Assembly (NCBI GenBank): GCA_017632775.1
Contig: JAGBQR010000034.1
Coordinates: forward strand, 1 to 56,596
DNA length: 56,596 nt
Direction: 5' to 3'
Origin: Oscillospiraceae bacterium
GTDB lineage: Bacteria; Bacillota; Clostridia; Oscillospirales; Oscillospiraceae
The notes under the pieces are model-generated. The model had not been told where the DNA came from. It did no database searches and saw only the letters and a list, made by a program, of their open reading frames with translations. Position 1 is the stretch's first letter; each line of letters starts with the position of its first letter. This document shows positions 39,662-47,429 of the stretch, piece by piece. The position numbers and the translations under genes are program-made.

Positions 39662-39906
39662 GAAATTATCAATCATTTTTTAAACTTCTTTAAAAATGTA
39701 CGTTCTGCATAATAAGGAGAGGGGAATGCGTACGGAATTGTCGAAAAGCGACAGAAGACGGAACGCCCGGGAAGAGAAAACGGAAAAAACAGATGCAATT
39801 TCTCTGCAAAAGAAAAGAAAACAAAAAAACTATTTAAAAATCCGAAAGAATAAAGTATGATAAACACAGTAGATCAAGTCAATTGATGAACGGGAGGAAA
39901 AACAGA
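39662..39906. other. A/T-rich divergent intergenic region
   Basis: Between the rnf promoter and the coiled-coil gene. It contains a TGTCG/CGACA mini-hairpin near 39736-39752 and long A-runs. TATGAT at 39856-39861 is a possible -10 box for the plus-strand gene, without a good -35. No gene is visible. Confidence 0.5.
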
Positions 39907-40269
39907 ATGGAAGAAAATGAAATCCGGGAAGAAATGGACGTAGTGGCAACGGAGTTCTTTGCCGTTACGGAAGACCTCATCAACAGCAATGAAGCCATGA
40001 AAGCGGAGATCCTTGCAAATGTCCAGGATCTTGTGAAGGAAGTTCAGGAGGCCAGTTTTGATACACAGCAGTCGATCGATGGGCTGAAGGAGGTGCTGAC
40101 CGCTTCACCGGATTGCTGCCAGGCAAAAGCGGAAACGGCTTCTCCTGCAGGGGATGTCTGCTGTGAGGAACTGAAAACCCTGCTCGAGCAGCAGAAGAAA
40201 CTGACGACACTCAGTGCGGTGGCCGCAGTCATTGCCGCGATAGCAGCAGTCATCGGACTCTTTTTCTGA
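39907..40269 (+). CDS. Small coiled-coil protein with C-terminal membrane anchor
   Basis: 120 residues from ATG 39907, with GGAGG nine bases upstream; an earlier in-frame ATG at 39883 precedes that site. The first ~95 residues are acidic and helical with heptad-like spacing (NSNEAMKAEILANVQDLVKEV). They include CC pairs in PDCCQAK and DVCCEEL. The last ~22 residues form a single hydrophobic Ala/Ile/Val helix ending in GLFF, which suggests a tail-anchored membrane protein. I do not recognise the family. It is divergent from rnf and ends at a strong terminator. Confidence 0.75.
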   Translation: MEENEIREEMDVVATEFFAVTEDLINSNEAMKAEILANVQDLVKEVQEASFDTQQSIDGLKEVLTASPDCCQAKAETASPAGDVCCEELKTLLEQQKKLTTLSAVAAVIAAIAAVIGLFF

Positions 40270-40280
40270 TTGCTCCGTAT

Positions 40281-40327
40281 AAAAAACAGCGCCGTTTCGG
40301 GAAGGTACCCGAAGCGGCGCTGTTTTT
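40281..40327. terminator. Bidirectional terminator
   Basis: AAAAAACAGCGCCG and CGGCGCTGTTTTT form the outer stem (one G-T pair next to it), with TTCGGG/CCCGAA inside. It lies between convergent genes. Confidence 0.9.
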
Positions 40328-41109
40328 CAGTCGATATGAATGCACGATTCCATCAGATCCGCTGCACGGACAGCCGGATTGTGATAGTGTTCACGCTTTT
40401 TGGATGCGCTGCCGATCGTAATGGCTTCTTCCGGGCAGAACTGCAGACAGCGGAGGCACTGGATGCAGTCGGTGCCGATGGAGGCTCTTCCGTTGACGAT
40501 GCGGATGTTTCCTTTCGGGCAGAGCTTTACGCACTGTCCGCATGCGATGCAGCGTGCGCTGACTGAGAAGTCTTTTGCCTTTTTTGCGACAAGCGCCGGC
40601 CAGGCTTTGCTCTCCAGAGCGTTGAGAGGATTATAGGGGATTTCCTTTTCAGAGAATTTCCGGGCGATCACATCGTCTGCAATCTTCCCCGCCAGTTCCT
40701 CGGAACGCTTCTGCGCAGCCTCCACGGAAAGCGCAGGCATCATCAGCGTGTGGGGGAAAAGCCAGATGCAGGAGCAGTGATGCGAGATCTGTGCCCAGTA
40801 GTTGATCGGTATGATCTTGCTCAGCTCCTTCAGACCGATGCCCGGATAGCCGGAATAGCTGCAGATGCCGTACAGATAGGAGGAGAAGCTGAAATCGATC
40901 TTTTTCAGCATCTCGCGGACGCCGAGCGGAAGACCGCCCGCATGGCAGGGAACCACGAAACCGACGGTTTTGGCGTCGCGTACATCAACAGGACCGGAAA
41001 GCCGGTCCAGCTGGAAAATATCCGTGTCACCGAGTTTCCCGGCTATGGTCCTGGCAATGTGGAAACAGTTGCCTGTCCCGGAAAAACAAAAGATTACGTT
41101 CTGACTCAT
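40327..41109 (-). CDS. EFR1-family flavodoxin/ferredoxin protein
   Basis: 260 residues, AGGAG before the ATG. The N-terminal flavodoxin-like domain begins VIFCFSGTGNCFHIAR, whose SGTGN loop binds FMN phosphate. VGFVVPCHAGGLP and YGICSYSGYPGIG continue the fold. The C-terminal third holds two [4Fe-4S] clusters, CIACGQCVKLCPKG and CIQCLRCLQFCPEE. EFR1 proteins are common in anaerobic Clostridia as electron carriers of unknown partner. It lies near the Rnf operon, which could exchange electrons with it, but co-regulation is not evident: no Rex-type site was found in its promoter. Confidence 0.9.
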   Translation of the reverse strand: MSQNVIFCFSGTGNCFHIARTIAGKLGDTDIFQLDRLSGPVDVRDAKTVGFVVPCHAGGLPLGVREMLKKIDFSFSSYLYGICSYSGYPGIGLKELSKIIPINYWAQISHHCSCIWLFPHTLMMPALSVEAAQKRSEELAGKIADDVIARKFSEKEIPYNPLNALESKAWPALVAKKAKDFSVSARCIACGQCVKLCPKGNIRIVNGRASIGTDCIQCLRCLQFCPEEAITIGSASKKREHYHNPAVRAADLMESCIHID

Positions 41110-41155
41110 GAATACTCCTTTCCGCTTGCGGAAGATTCTGATTTCTCATAGACCC

Positions 41156-41185
41156 ATTTTATCATGATACAGGGAGAGTTTTCAA
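41156..41185 (-). promoter_or_regulatory. Promoter of the EFR1 gene
   Basis: On the minus strand TTGAAA (41180-41185) and TAAAAT (41156-41161), 18 bases apart. Confidence 0.7.
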
Positions 41186-41315
41186 TGGGAAAACGCTCTG
41201 TGAAGGGGAAAAGATGTTTATAGAACGTTCACAAAAAGGGGGCGGTTCTTTAAGGTTGGATTAAGTAATGCAGGGTAATATGGAGCCATCATAAAGAAAA
41301 AAGGAGAGATGGATC

Positions 41316-42761
41316 ATGAACGAAGAATTGGAACGTGATAATCCGAAGGGACCGGAGGAACCGCAGACGGTCGAAAACAGCACGTATGCTTATGCATATC
41401 AGCCTGTCCGTCCGGCGCAGCCGGCCGAGCCGAAGAGAAGAAAGGGAACCTGGGTACGTGTGCTGGCGCTTCTTCTCTGCTGTGTGCTTCTCGGAGGAGC
41501 TGCCGGGATCGGCGGAACGCTGCTGATGCACAGGCGCCTCACTTCTGCGGAAGATGTGAGTGAAGCGGAAACCGGACTGACGGAATCTTCGCCAGCCGAA
41601 CAGGGTCAGGAGGAGAAAGAGAAAGCTCTGCCGGAGGAAGAGGATACGCTTCTTACGGGCAGCCGGCCTTCTGCGGCAATCCGTCATACAGCGGTGGAGA
41701 CCGGTGAACTGATGACGGCTGCGGAGGTTTATGCGGCCAATGTCCGTTCCACGGTCGGTATCTCTGCGGAAGGTGTGTCTGCGAATTACTGGGGTTATGC
41801 CACGCCGTTTGCCGCAGCGGGATCCGGATTCATCATCTCGGATTCGGGTTATGTGATCACCAATTATCATGTGATCAAGAGCAGCCGCAATGTATCGGTC
41901 TCTACGTATGACGGTCAGACATATGAAGCAACGATCGTCGGCGGAGACGAGAGCAACGATGTCGCCGTTCTGAAGATCGAAGCGGAGGGACTGACTCCTG
42001 TGATCCTTGGTGACTCGGACAACATGAACGTGGGCGACACGGTGCTTGCCATCGGGAACCCTCTTGGCGAACTGACCTTCAGCCTTTCCCAGGGCGTGAT
42101 CAGCGCGATGAACCGGGAAGTGACCTTCTCCGGCAACCAGCGCATGAGGCTGATCCAGACGGACGCGGCGATCAACTCAGGCAATTCCGGAGGAGCTCTT
42201 TTCAATCTGTACGGTGAAGTGATCGGTATCACAAATGCCAAATACTCCGCTTCATCGTCCTCTTCATCCGCCTCTATTGACAACATCGGCTTTGCCATCC
42301 CGATCAATAATGTGCTCAAGATCATCGAGAGCATCATTGAAAAAGGAGTAGTGACCAGGCCTTATATCGGAGTAACTGTGCAGACGGTCAGTGACGAGGC
42401 TTCCATCTATGCCGCGGCAGGCGCCCGTGTGGTGAGCATTACAGAAGACTCACCGGCGGAAGAGGCCGGTCTGCAGGAAAATGACATCATTACCGCAGTG
42501 GATGGAGAAGAGATCTCTACCAGCACAGAGCTCGTAACGATCGTCACGGCGAAAGATCCCGGAGACGAACTGATCCTTTCTGTTTACAGGGAACGCCGTA
42601 CACTTGAGATCCGCGTGGTCGTGGGAGAACAGGTAACCTCTGCGGAGGTGGTGAGTGAAAACACACAGGATCAGAGCTATCCGAACGGCTATGGGTACGG
42701 TTACGGAAACGGAGGCGGCAGCGGATTCCCGTACGGCTTCTTTGGCGGAGGAGTCGGATAA
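41316..42761 (+). CDS. HtrA/DegP-like S1C serine protease, membrane-anchored (first copy)
   Basis: 481 residues. A cytoplasmic head of ~45 residues is followed by one membrane segment (~47-70) and an acidic linker. The trypsin-like domain has H185 (TNYHVIKS), D215 (SNDVAVLKI) and S291 (GNSGGALF). A PDZ domain follows (residues ~345-440; PYIGVTVQTVSDEA, VDGEEISTSTELV), then a Gly/Tyr-rich tail (YGYGYGNGGGSG). It degrades misfolded proteins outside the membrane. A second copy of the same layout is encoded at 47430 but lacks the Gly/Tyr tail. The adjacent PAP2 gene has its own start signals. Confidence 0.93.
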   Translation: MNEELERDNPKGPEEPQTVENSTYAYAYQPVRPAQPAEPKRRKGTWVRVLALLLCCVLLGGAAGIGGTLLMHRRLTSAEDVSEAETGLTESSPAEQGQEEKEKALPEEEDTLLTGSRPSAAIRHTAVETGELMTAAEVYAANVRSTVGISAEGVSANYWGYATPFAAAGSGFIISDSGYVITNYHVIKSSRNVSVSTYDGQTYEATIVGGDESNDVAVLKIEAEGLTPVILGDSDNMNVGDTVLAIGNPLGELTFSLSQGVISAMNREVTFSGNQRMRLIQTDAAINSGNSGGALFNLYGEVIGITNAKYSASSSSSSASIDNIGFAIPINNVLKIIESIIEKGVVTRPYIGVTVQTVSDEASIYAAAGARVVSITEDSPAEEAGLQENDIITAVDGEEISTSTELVTIVTAKDPGDELILSVYRERRTLEIRVVVGEQVTSAEVVSENTQDQSYPNGYGYGYGNGGGSGFPYGFFGGGVG

Positions 42762-42800
42762 AAAGAGGATTTACCGCTTTCAGAATGCATGCTATAATAT

Positions 42801-42824
42801 CCCCGTTGTCGAAAGACAGCGGGG
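42801..42824 (+). promoter_or_regulatory. Hairpin that encloses part of the PAP2 ribosome binding site
   Basis: CCCCGTTGTC and GACAGCGGGG (one T-G pair) form a stem with a GAAA loop. The right arm overlaps the GGGGAGG ribosome site of the gene at 42834, and a T5 run follows. It follows TATAAT at 42793-42798 directly. It could be a weak terminator of the protease gene or a control of translation. Confidence 0.45.
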
Positions 42825-42833
42825 AGGCTTTTT

Positions 42834-43625
42834 ATGGAGAGATTTCTGCAGAAACATTTCAGAAAAGGCGTGATCGCCCTGACGGCGTTCGTGCGGTTTA
42901 CGTTTCTGATTAAGGTGATAGATGTGAAACCTATCGGCCCGGAGGCGTCTGCAGTCGGATTTGCCGCATTGAACGGTTTCGTATTCCGTGTGATCGGGCA
43001 GCATGCGTTCTTCGAGAAACTCACAAAACTGCTGGGTTATCTCGCAATCCTCACTGCGGCGGGATTTGCGCTCGTTGGAGGTTTTCAGTTTCTGAAGGAG
43101 AAAAAACTCTCCGCTGTCGATAATGAGATCCTGATCCTCGGGTGCTTCTATGTGCTTGTCGTTCTGGCATATGTCTTCTTTGAACTGGTGGTCATAAACC
43201 GGCGCCCGGTGATCCTGGATCCGGAAGAAGGGCTGGAAGCATCTTACCCGTCCTCCCACACGGTCCTGGTCATCTGTATCATGGCCACAGCCCCGCGGCA
43301 GCTGGGCAGGCTCGTGCAGAATGACCGGATCTTCTATGCTTCCAAGATACTCTGTACCGTGCTGATCGTGGTAATGGTTCTGGGAAGACTGATCTCCGGT
43401 GTTCACTGGTTCACGGATATCCTTGGCGGGATCCTGCTCTCGACGGCTTTGCTTTTCGTCTATTCCGGCGCGATGGATGTGCTCGGCGGAGAACTCTGGC
43501 CGGATACGCACCCGCTGCCGGATCTGCAGCTCGGGACAAGGATCGCTGCGCTTCTCCGTCCTGCTGCGGGAAAGCGCGGATCCGGGAAAAAGTCCGCCGG
43601 ACGGGGCGGCGCTCACCTGAAATGA
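42834..43625 (+). CDS. PAP2-superfamily membrane phosphatase (second copy)
   Basis: 263 residues, five to six membrane segments. The phosphatase motifs are NRRPVI (end of motif 1), YPSSHTVLV (motif 2, with SSHT for SGHT) and GRLISGVHWFTD (motif 3). Both catalytic His residues are present. The C-terminal 40 residues are a basic tail (GKRGSGKKSAGRGG). The substrate is probably a lipid phosphate at the outer face. It is not a close copy of the PAP2 protein at 14131, which has longer flanking helices. Its end overlaps the first bases of the frame that leads into thrC. Confidence 0.87.
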   Translation: MERFLQKHFRKGVIALTAFVRFTFLIKVIDVKPIGPEASAVGFAALNGFVFRVIGQHAFFEKLTKLLGYLAILTAAGFALVGGFQFLKEKKLSAVDNEILILGCFYVLVVLAYVFFELVVINRRPVILDPEEGLEASYPSSHTVLVICIMATAPRQLGRLVQNDRIFYASKILCTVLIVVMVLGRLISGVHWFTDILGGILLSTALLFVYSGAMDVLGGELWPDTHPLPDLQLGTRIAALLRPAAGKRGSGKKSAGRGGAHLK

Positions 43626-43642
43626 TCGAAAGGGGAAAGAGA

Positions 43643-45100
43643 ATGGAATATCAGAGTACGCGAAACGCCGGATACCGGGCTGATTCCGTACAGGCTGTTC
43701 TTGAAGGGATCGCACCGGACGGCGGTCTATACATCGCTGACCCTGCGGAGATCCCGTTTGACTGGCAGTCTGTCCTCCGGTGCAGCGCCCGTGAAATGTC
43801 CGCCCGCATCCTGCAGGCGCTCCTTCCGGATTTCCCGGATATGCGGGGACTGGTGGAGAAAGCCTACGAAGGGAAATTCGAGACGGAAGACCTGACCCCG
43901 CTCGTGCAGGTGGGAGACCGTTATGTACTGGAACTGTTCCGTGGACCGACAAGCGCCTTCAAAGACGTGGCGCTCAGCGTTCTTCCGCAGCTGGTGACGG
44001 CCGGGCGTTCTCTGGAAGGGGCGGAAGGAGATGTGGTCATCCTTACGGCTACCTCGGGAGATACGGGAAAAGCGGCGCTGGAAGGTTTCCATGATGTCCC
44101 CGGCACAAGGATCGTTGTGTTCTATCCGTATAAGGGTGTAAGCCGTGTGCAGGAACTGCAGATGAGTACCCAGAAGGGAAAAAACGTGCGTGTCTGCGCA
44201 GTGCGAGGGAACTTCGATGATGCGCAGACAGGGGTAAAAAAGATATTCGCTGCCTGCAGCGGCCGTGATCTCGGGGGAAAAACGCTGAGTTCAGCCAATT
44301 CCATCAATATCGGGCGGCTTGCACCGCAGGTGATGTATTATTTCAAGGCATATGCGGATCTGCTTGCCGCAGGACGCATCGGCATGGGCGAAGAGGTCTG
44401 CTTTGTCGTTCCTACCGGCAATTTCGGAGATATCCTGGCCGGATACTACGCCCGGCGGCTTGGACTTCCCGTCGGCAGGCTCGTCTGTGCATCCAACCAG
44501 AACAACGTTCTTACCGATTTTATCCGCACGGGGGTGTATGACCGGCGCAGAGAGTTTTACAAAACGAATTCTCCATCGATGGATATCCTGGTGTCGAGCA
44601 ACCTTGAGCGGCTTCTTTTCCTGCTCTGCAGGAACGGGGAAAAAGTGGCGGATTACATGCGCAGACTCTCGGAAGAAGGCGTGTATACCGTGGAAAAGGA
44701 ACTGCTGACGGAACTGCAGAGCGATTTTGCCTGCGGCTGCTGTGACGATGAGGCCTCACTCCGGACGATCGGGGAAGTCTTCCGGCAATACGGATATCTG
44801 ATGGATCCGCATACTGCCGTGGCATGGAATGTTTCCGGTCAGGTACGGGAAACGGTCGGCGGGATGCCGATGGTCGTACTGTCCACGGCGTCTCCGTATA
44901 AGTTCCCGACAGCCTGCCTGAAAGCTCTGGGCGGATCTCCGGATGAGGATGAGTTTGCCGTGATGCGGCAGCTGCGGGAGATCAGCGGCATGCCTATCCC
45001 CCGGAATCTGGCCGGACTGCAGGAAGAACCGGTCCTGCATACCGATGTGATCGGCAAAGAAGACATGCTGGACTATGTGCTCCGTTATCTGGCGGAATGA
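43643..45100 (+). CDS. thrC: Threonine synthase
   Basis: 485 residues from ATG 43643 (AAGGGG upstream; a start seven codons earlier overlaps the PAP2 gene). The N-terminus MEYQSTRN with GIAPDGGLYI is characteristic of the long-form threonine synthases. The PLP Lys lies in TSAFKDVALS, and TATSGDTGKAALEGF is the phosphate-binding loop. VPTGNFGDILAGYYA completes the cofactor site. It converts O-phosphohomoserine to threonine. The next gene, thrH, starts 17 bases after its stop and can supply the substrate. Confidence 0.95.
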   Translation: MEYQSTRNAGYRADSVQAVLEGIAPDGGLYIADPAEIPFDWQSVLRCSAREMSARILQALLPDFPDMRGLVEKAYEGKFETEDLTPLVQVGDRYVLELFRGPTSAFKDVALSVLPQLVTAGRSLEGAEGDVVILTATSGDTGKAALEGFHDVPGTRIVVFYPYKGVSRVQELQMSTQKGKNVRVCAVRGNFDDAQTGVKKIFAACSGRDLGGKTLSSANSINIGRLAPQVMYYFKAYADLLAAGRIGMGEEVCFVVPTGNFGDILAGYYARRLGLPVGRLVCASNQNNVLTDFIRTGVYDRRREFYKTNSPSMDILVSSNLERLLFLLCRNGEKVADYMRRLSEEGVYTVEKELLTELQSDFACGCCDDEASLRTIGEVFRQYGYLMDPHTAVAWNVSGQVRETVGGMPMVVLSTASPYKFPTACLKALGGSPDEDEFAVMRQLREISGMPIPRNLAGLQEEPVLHTDVIGKEDMLDYVLRYLAE

Positions 45101-45117
45101 GCGGGAAGGAGAAACGA

Positions 45118-45717
45118 ATGAACATCGTATGTCTTGATATGGAAGGGGTCCTGGTGCCGGAGATCTGGATCGCGTTTTCGGAAGCCTCCGGGATCCCGGA
45201 ACTGCGGCGGACCACAAGAGATGAACCGGATTACGACAAACTCATGCGCTGGCGCATCGGCATCCTGAAAGAGCACGGGTTAGGCCTGAAGGAGATCCAG
45301 GAGACGATCGCAAAGATCGAACCGCTCGACGGTGCCCGGGAGTTTCTGGACGCACTGCGGGAAATCACCCAGGTGATCATATTGAGCGATACCTTCGATC
45401 AGTTTGCCAGTCCGCTTATGCGCAAGCTCGGATGGCCGACTATTTTCTGCAATACGCTGGAGGTGGCGGAGAACGGAGAGATCACAGGTTTCAGGATGCG
45501 CTGCGAGCATTCCAAACTCACAAGTGTGCGTGCCCTGCAGTCCATGGGATTCGAAACGATCGCCAGCGGGGACAGCTATAACGATCTGGATATGATCAGG
45601 GCAAGCCGGGCAGGCTTCCTTTTCCGCTCCACAGAGAAAATCAAGGCGGATTATCCGGAGATCCCCGCATTTGAAGCGTTCGATGACCTCCTTAACGCCA
45701 TTCGCGGCGTGCTCTGA
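45118..45717 (+). CDS. thrH: Phosphoserine phosphatase / homoserine phosphotransferase ThrH
   Basis: 199 residues from ATG 45118, with AAGGAG upstream. HAD-superfamily motifs: CLDMEGVLVP (motif I, DMEG instead of DxDxT, as in ThrH), ILSDTFDQFA (motif II) and ASGDSYNDLDMI (motif IV). The Pseudomonas ThrH dephosphorylates phosphoserine and can transfer the phosphate to homoserine. Next to thrC this suggests it replaces homoserine kinase ThrB in threonine synthesis. That substitution is inference from gene order. The transcript ends at a long hairpin. Confidence 0.92.
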   Translation: MNIVCLDMEGVLVPEIWIAFSEASGIPELRRTTRDEPDYDKLMRWRIGILKEHGLGLKEIQETIAKIEPLDGAREFLDALREITQVIILSDTFDQFASPLMRKLGWPTIFCNTLEVAENGEITGFRMRCEHSKLTSVRALQSMGFETIASGDSYNDLDMIRASRAGFLFRSTEKIKADYPEIPAFEAFDDLLNAIRGVL

Positions 45718-45729
45718 TCCGGCAGTTGA

Positions 45730-45787
45730 ACAGCAGAAAGAATCCCCGCATGTTCGGAGAACGAACTGCGGGGATTCTTTCTGCTGT
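45730..45787. terminator. Long bidirectional terminator
   Basis: CAGCAGAAAGAATCCCCGCA and its exact complement (with an extra A-T pair) flank a 16-base loop. It lies between convergent thrH and the MBL gene. Confidence 0.9.
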
Positions 45788-45793
45788 CAGGTG

Positions 45794-46627
45794 CTACAGT
45801 TCCAGAAGCGCCTGCTCAGGGGAAGCGTGACTGAACAGGGTGAAGCGATGCATCGGATCATCCTGAAGCGATTTGAGGAACAGAAGGGATTTTAACTGCA
45901 TTCGGCGGTCGAAACCGTATCCCGGAACGACCTCCTCATCCAGATTGCGCTGGGAAAAGGCTGTGTCAGAGGCGATCACGGCGAAAGCGCCTCCATATCT
46001 CCCGTCCCCGTGAACAAGAAAACGGTTGGATGGGCTCTGGCTGACGATCGTGGTGAAGATCCCGTCCGTGTGGCCGGGAGTATAGATGCAGATCACACTG
46101 TCATCTCCGAAAAGATCAAAACCACGTCCGGCAGGGCCTAGGACGGAGGCGCGGTAGTGGATCCGCTCGATGCGGTCGGCATAGGGGATCCAGCTTTCCC
46201 AGAACTCTCTCCGCTTATAGACCGTGCGGCAGGAATAAAAATATTCCAGTTCTGCACAGGCGATCCGTTTTGCTTTTCCTGCGAAATCCTTCAGCGCGGA
46301 TGTGTGGTCGGCGTCCAGATGGGTCAGAAGGAGCAGATCGATGTCCTCCGGTCGTATTCCAAGGGAAGCAAGCTGCTCCGCGGCGGTTTCTCCGGGACGG
46401 ATCTCCGGATCATACAGATCAAGAAGGCGGCGGGGCAGTGTTTTCCGGCAGTCGGAGGACCAGCCGGTATCGAAAAGGATGCGTCCATGCTGCGGATGTT
46501 CTAAAAGGAAGACATTGTTCGGCAGAATCTGCCGCGATTCAAAGAGGGAGCGGTCATCCAGAAAAGACATGGACCGCTTCATCCGGACATTTCCGCACGG
46601 GAGCGTGCGTATGCGGATCTTTTCCAT
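45794..46627 (-). CDS. Metallo-beta-lactamase-fold hydrolase (lactonase-like)
   Basis: 277 residues from ATG 46627, with GGGAGGG upstream. MBL motifs: ILFDTGW, H103-L-D-A-D107-H108, YTPGHTDG and HGDGRYGG. The N-terminal layout (SFLDDRSLF ... PNNVFLLEHPQHG) resembles the N-acyl homoserine lactonase branch of MBL enzymes, which also includes other lactonases and esterases. It is cytoplasmic (no signal). The substrate is unknown, and quorum quenching is only one possibility. It is monocistronic with its own promoter. Confidence 0.87.
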   Translation of the reverse strand: MEKIRIRTLPCGNVRMKRSMSFLDDRSLFESRQILPNNVFLLEHPQHGRILFDTGWSSDCRKTLPRRLLDLYDPEIRPGETAAEQLASLGIRPEDIDLLLLTHLDADHTSALKDFAGKAKRIACAELEYFYSCRTVYKRREFWESWIPYADRIERIHYRASVLGPAGRGFDLFGDDSVICIYTPGHTDGIFTTIVSQSPSNRFLVHGDGRYGGAFAVIASDTAFSQRNLDEEVVPGYGFDRRMQLKSLLFLKSLQDDPMHRFTLFSHASPEQALLEL

Positions 46628-46655
46628 CTTTTCCCTCCCTCGCAGTGTTTCCTGC

Positions 46656-46684
46656 ATCCTATCACATCCGTCCGCACATTGCAA
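46656..46684 (-). promoter_or_regulatory. Promoter of the lactonase-like MBL gene
   Basis: On the minus strand TTGCAA (46679-46684) and TAGGAT (46656-46661), 17 bases apart. Confidence 0.6.
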
Positions 46685-46836
46685 TTCCCGCCGCGGAAGG
46701 AAACATGCCGGTATTTTTCCGAAAGAGAGAAAATAAAAGCCCGTATTTTATACGGATGACCATGGAGGTTCCACCGCTCCCGCGCTATGATAGGACCATA
46801 AGAAAGAGTTCATCACAGATGAAAGGAGAGAGAACC

Positions 46837-47037
46837 ATGAAAGAGAAAAAACTGATGAAGAGCAGAGACAAGGTGATCTGCGGTGTGTGCGGAGGTATCG
46901 CCGAGTATTTCGAGATCGACCCCGTATTCGTGCGGATCGGGTTCGCAGCCTTTGTGCTGATGGGCGGAAGCGGCGTGCTCCTGTATCTGGTGGCCGCCGT
47001 GCTGATGAAAGACCCGGAGCAGAGCGGGACGGACTGA
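46837..47037 (+). CDS. PspC-domain small membrane protein
   Basis: 66 residues from ATG 46837, with AAAGGAG nine bases upstream; the long open frame before it is a shadow of the minus-strand gene. The PspC signature is intact: KSRDKVICGVCGGIAEYFEIDPVFVRIGF split by the first membrane helix, then a hydrophobic GGSGVLLYLVAAVLM and an acidic end. PspC proteins take part in membrane-stress responses in some bacteria. The next gene, another tiny membrane protein, starts 36 bases after its stop, so the two form an operon. Confidence 0.9.
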   Translation: MKEKKLMKSRDKVICGVCGGIAEYFEIDPVFVRIGFAAFVLMGGSGVLLYLVAAVLMKDPEQSGTD

Positions 47038-47073
47038 GTAAAGCGCGTTGAACAAAGACAGGAGGTGAGAGGC

Positions 47074-47286
47074 ATGCTTCAGGTGATTTTTTCGGTTTTG
47101 CTGCTGCTGTTCCTTTTCCGTGTGATCCGGCTGGCAGTCCGGGCGGCATGGGGACTTCTGAAGGTCCTTGTGTTTGTGGTCCTTTTCCCCGGAGTCATGC
47201 TTGTGCTGGCTGGAGCAGGGCTGTTTATTCTGGCACTTCCTGCTCTTGTGATCGGAAGTGCGGCTGCAATGCTGATCCCTGCATGA
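47074..47286 (+). CDS. Small two-helix membrane protein
   Basis: 70 residues from ATG 47074, with AGGAGG eight bases upstream; a GTG at 47065 overlaps that site. Nearly the whole chain is hydrophobic, in two or three helices (IFSVLLLLFLFRVIRL; VLVFVVLFPGVMLVLAGAG; LFILALPALVIGSAAAM). Short Arg/Trp-containing turns separate them. No family recognised. Its position after the PspC gene suggests a shared membrane-stress role, which is inference. Confidence 0.75.
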   Translation: MLQVIFSVLLLLFLFRVIRLAVRAAWGLLKVLVFVVLFPGVMLVLAGAGLFILALPALVIGSAAAMLIPA

Positions 47287-47294
47287 AAAGAAAG

Positions 47295-47333
47295 ATCCGG
47301 ATCCGGAACGACAGTTTCCGGGCCGGATTTTTT
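47295..47333 (+). terminator. Terminator of the PspC operon
   Basis: ATCCGGATCCGGAA pairs with TTTCCGGGCCGGAT with mismatches at the centre, followed by T-residues. Confidence 0.75.
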
Positions 47334-47429
47334 ACGTTTTGTTCACGAAACAAAGGGGAAAAGGTTTATAGTAAATGAAGAAATAAACAAGCATGAACAA
47401 ATTGTTTTCCGAAGCAGAAGAGGAGAACT

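Noticed and set aside
46270-46836. Long N-terminal extension of the PspC frame
   Set aside because: It overlaps the minus-strand MBL gene entirely, and a strong ribosome site precedes ATG 46837.
47336-47355. TTTGTT-CACGA-AACAAA palindrome upstream of the second HtrA gene as a Rex site
   Set aside because: The half-sites are five bases apart where Rex needs TTGTT and AACAA separated by eight. It may be another operator, but I cannot name it.
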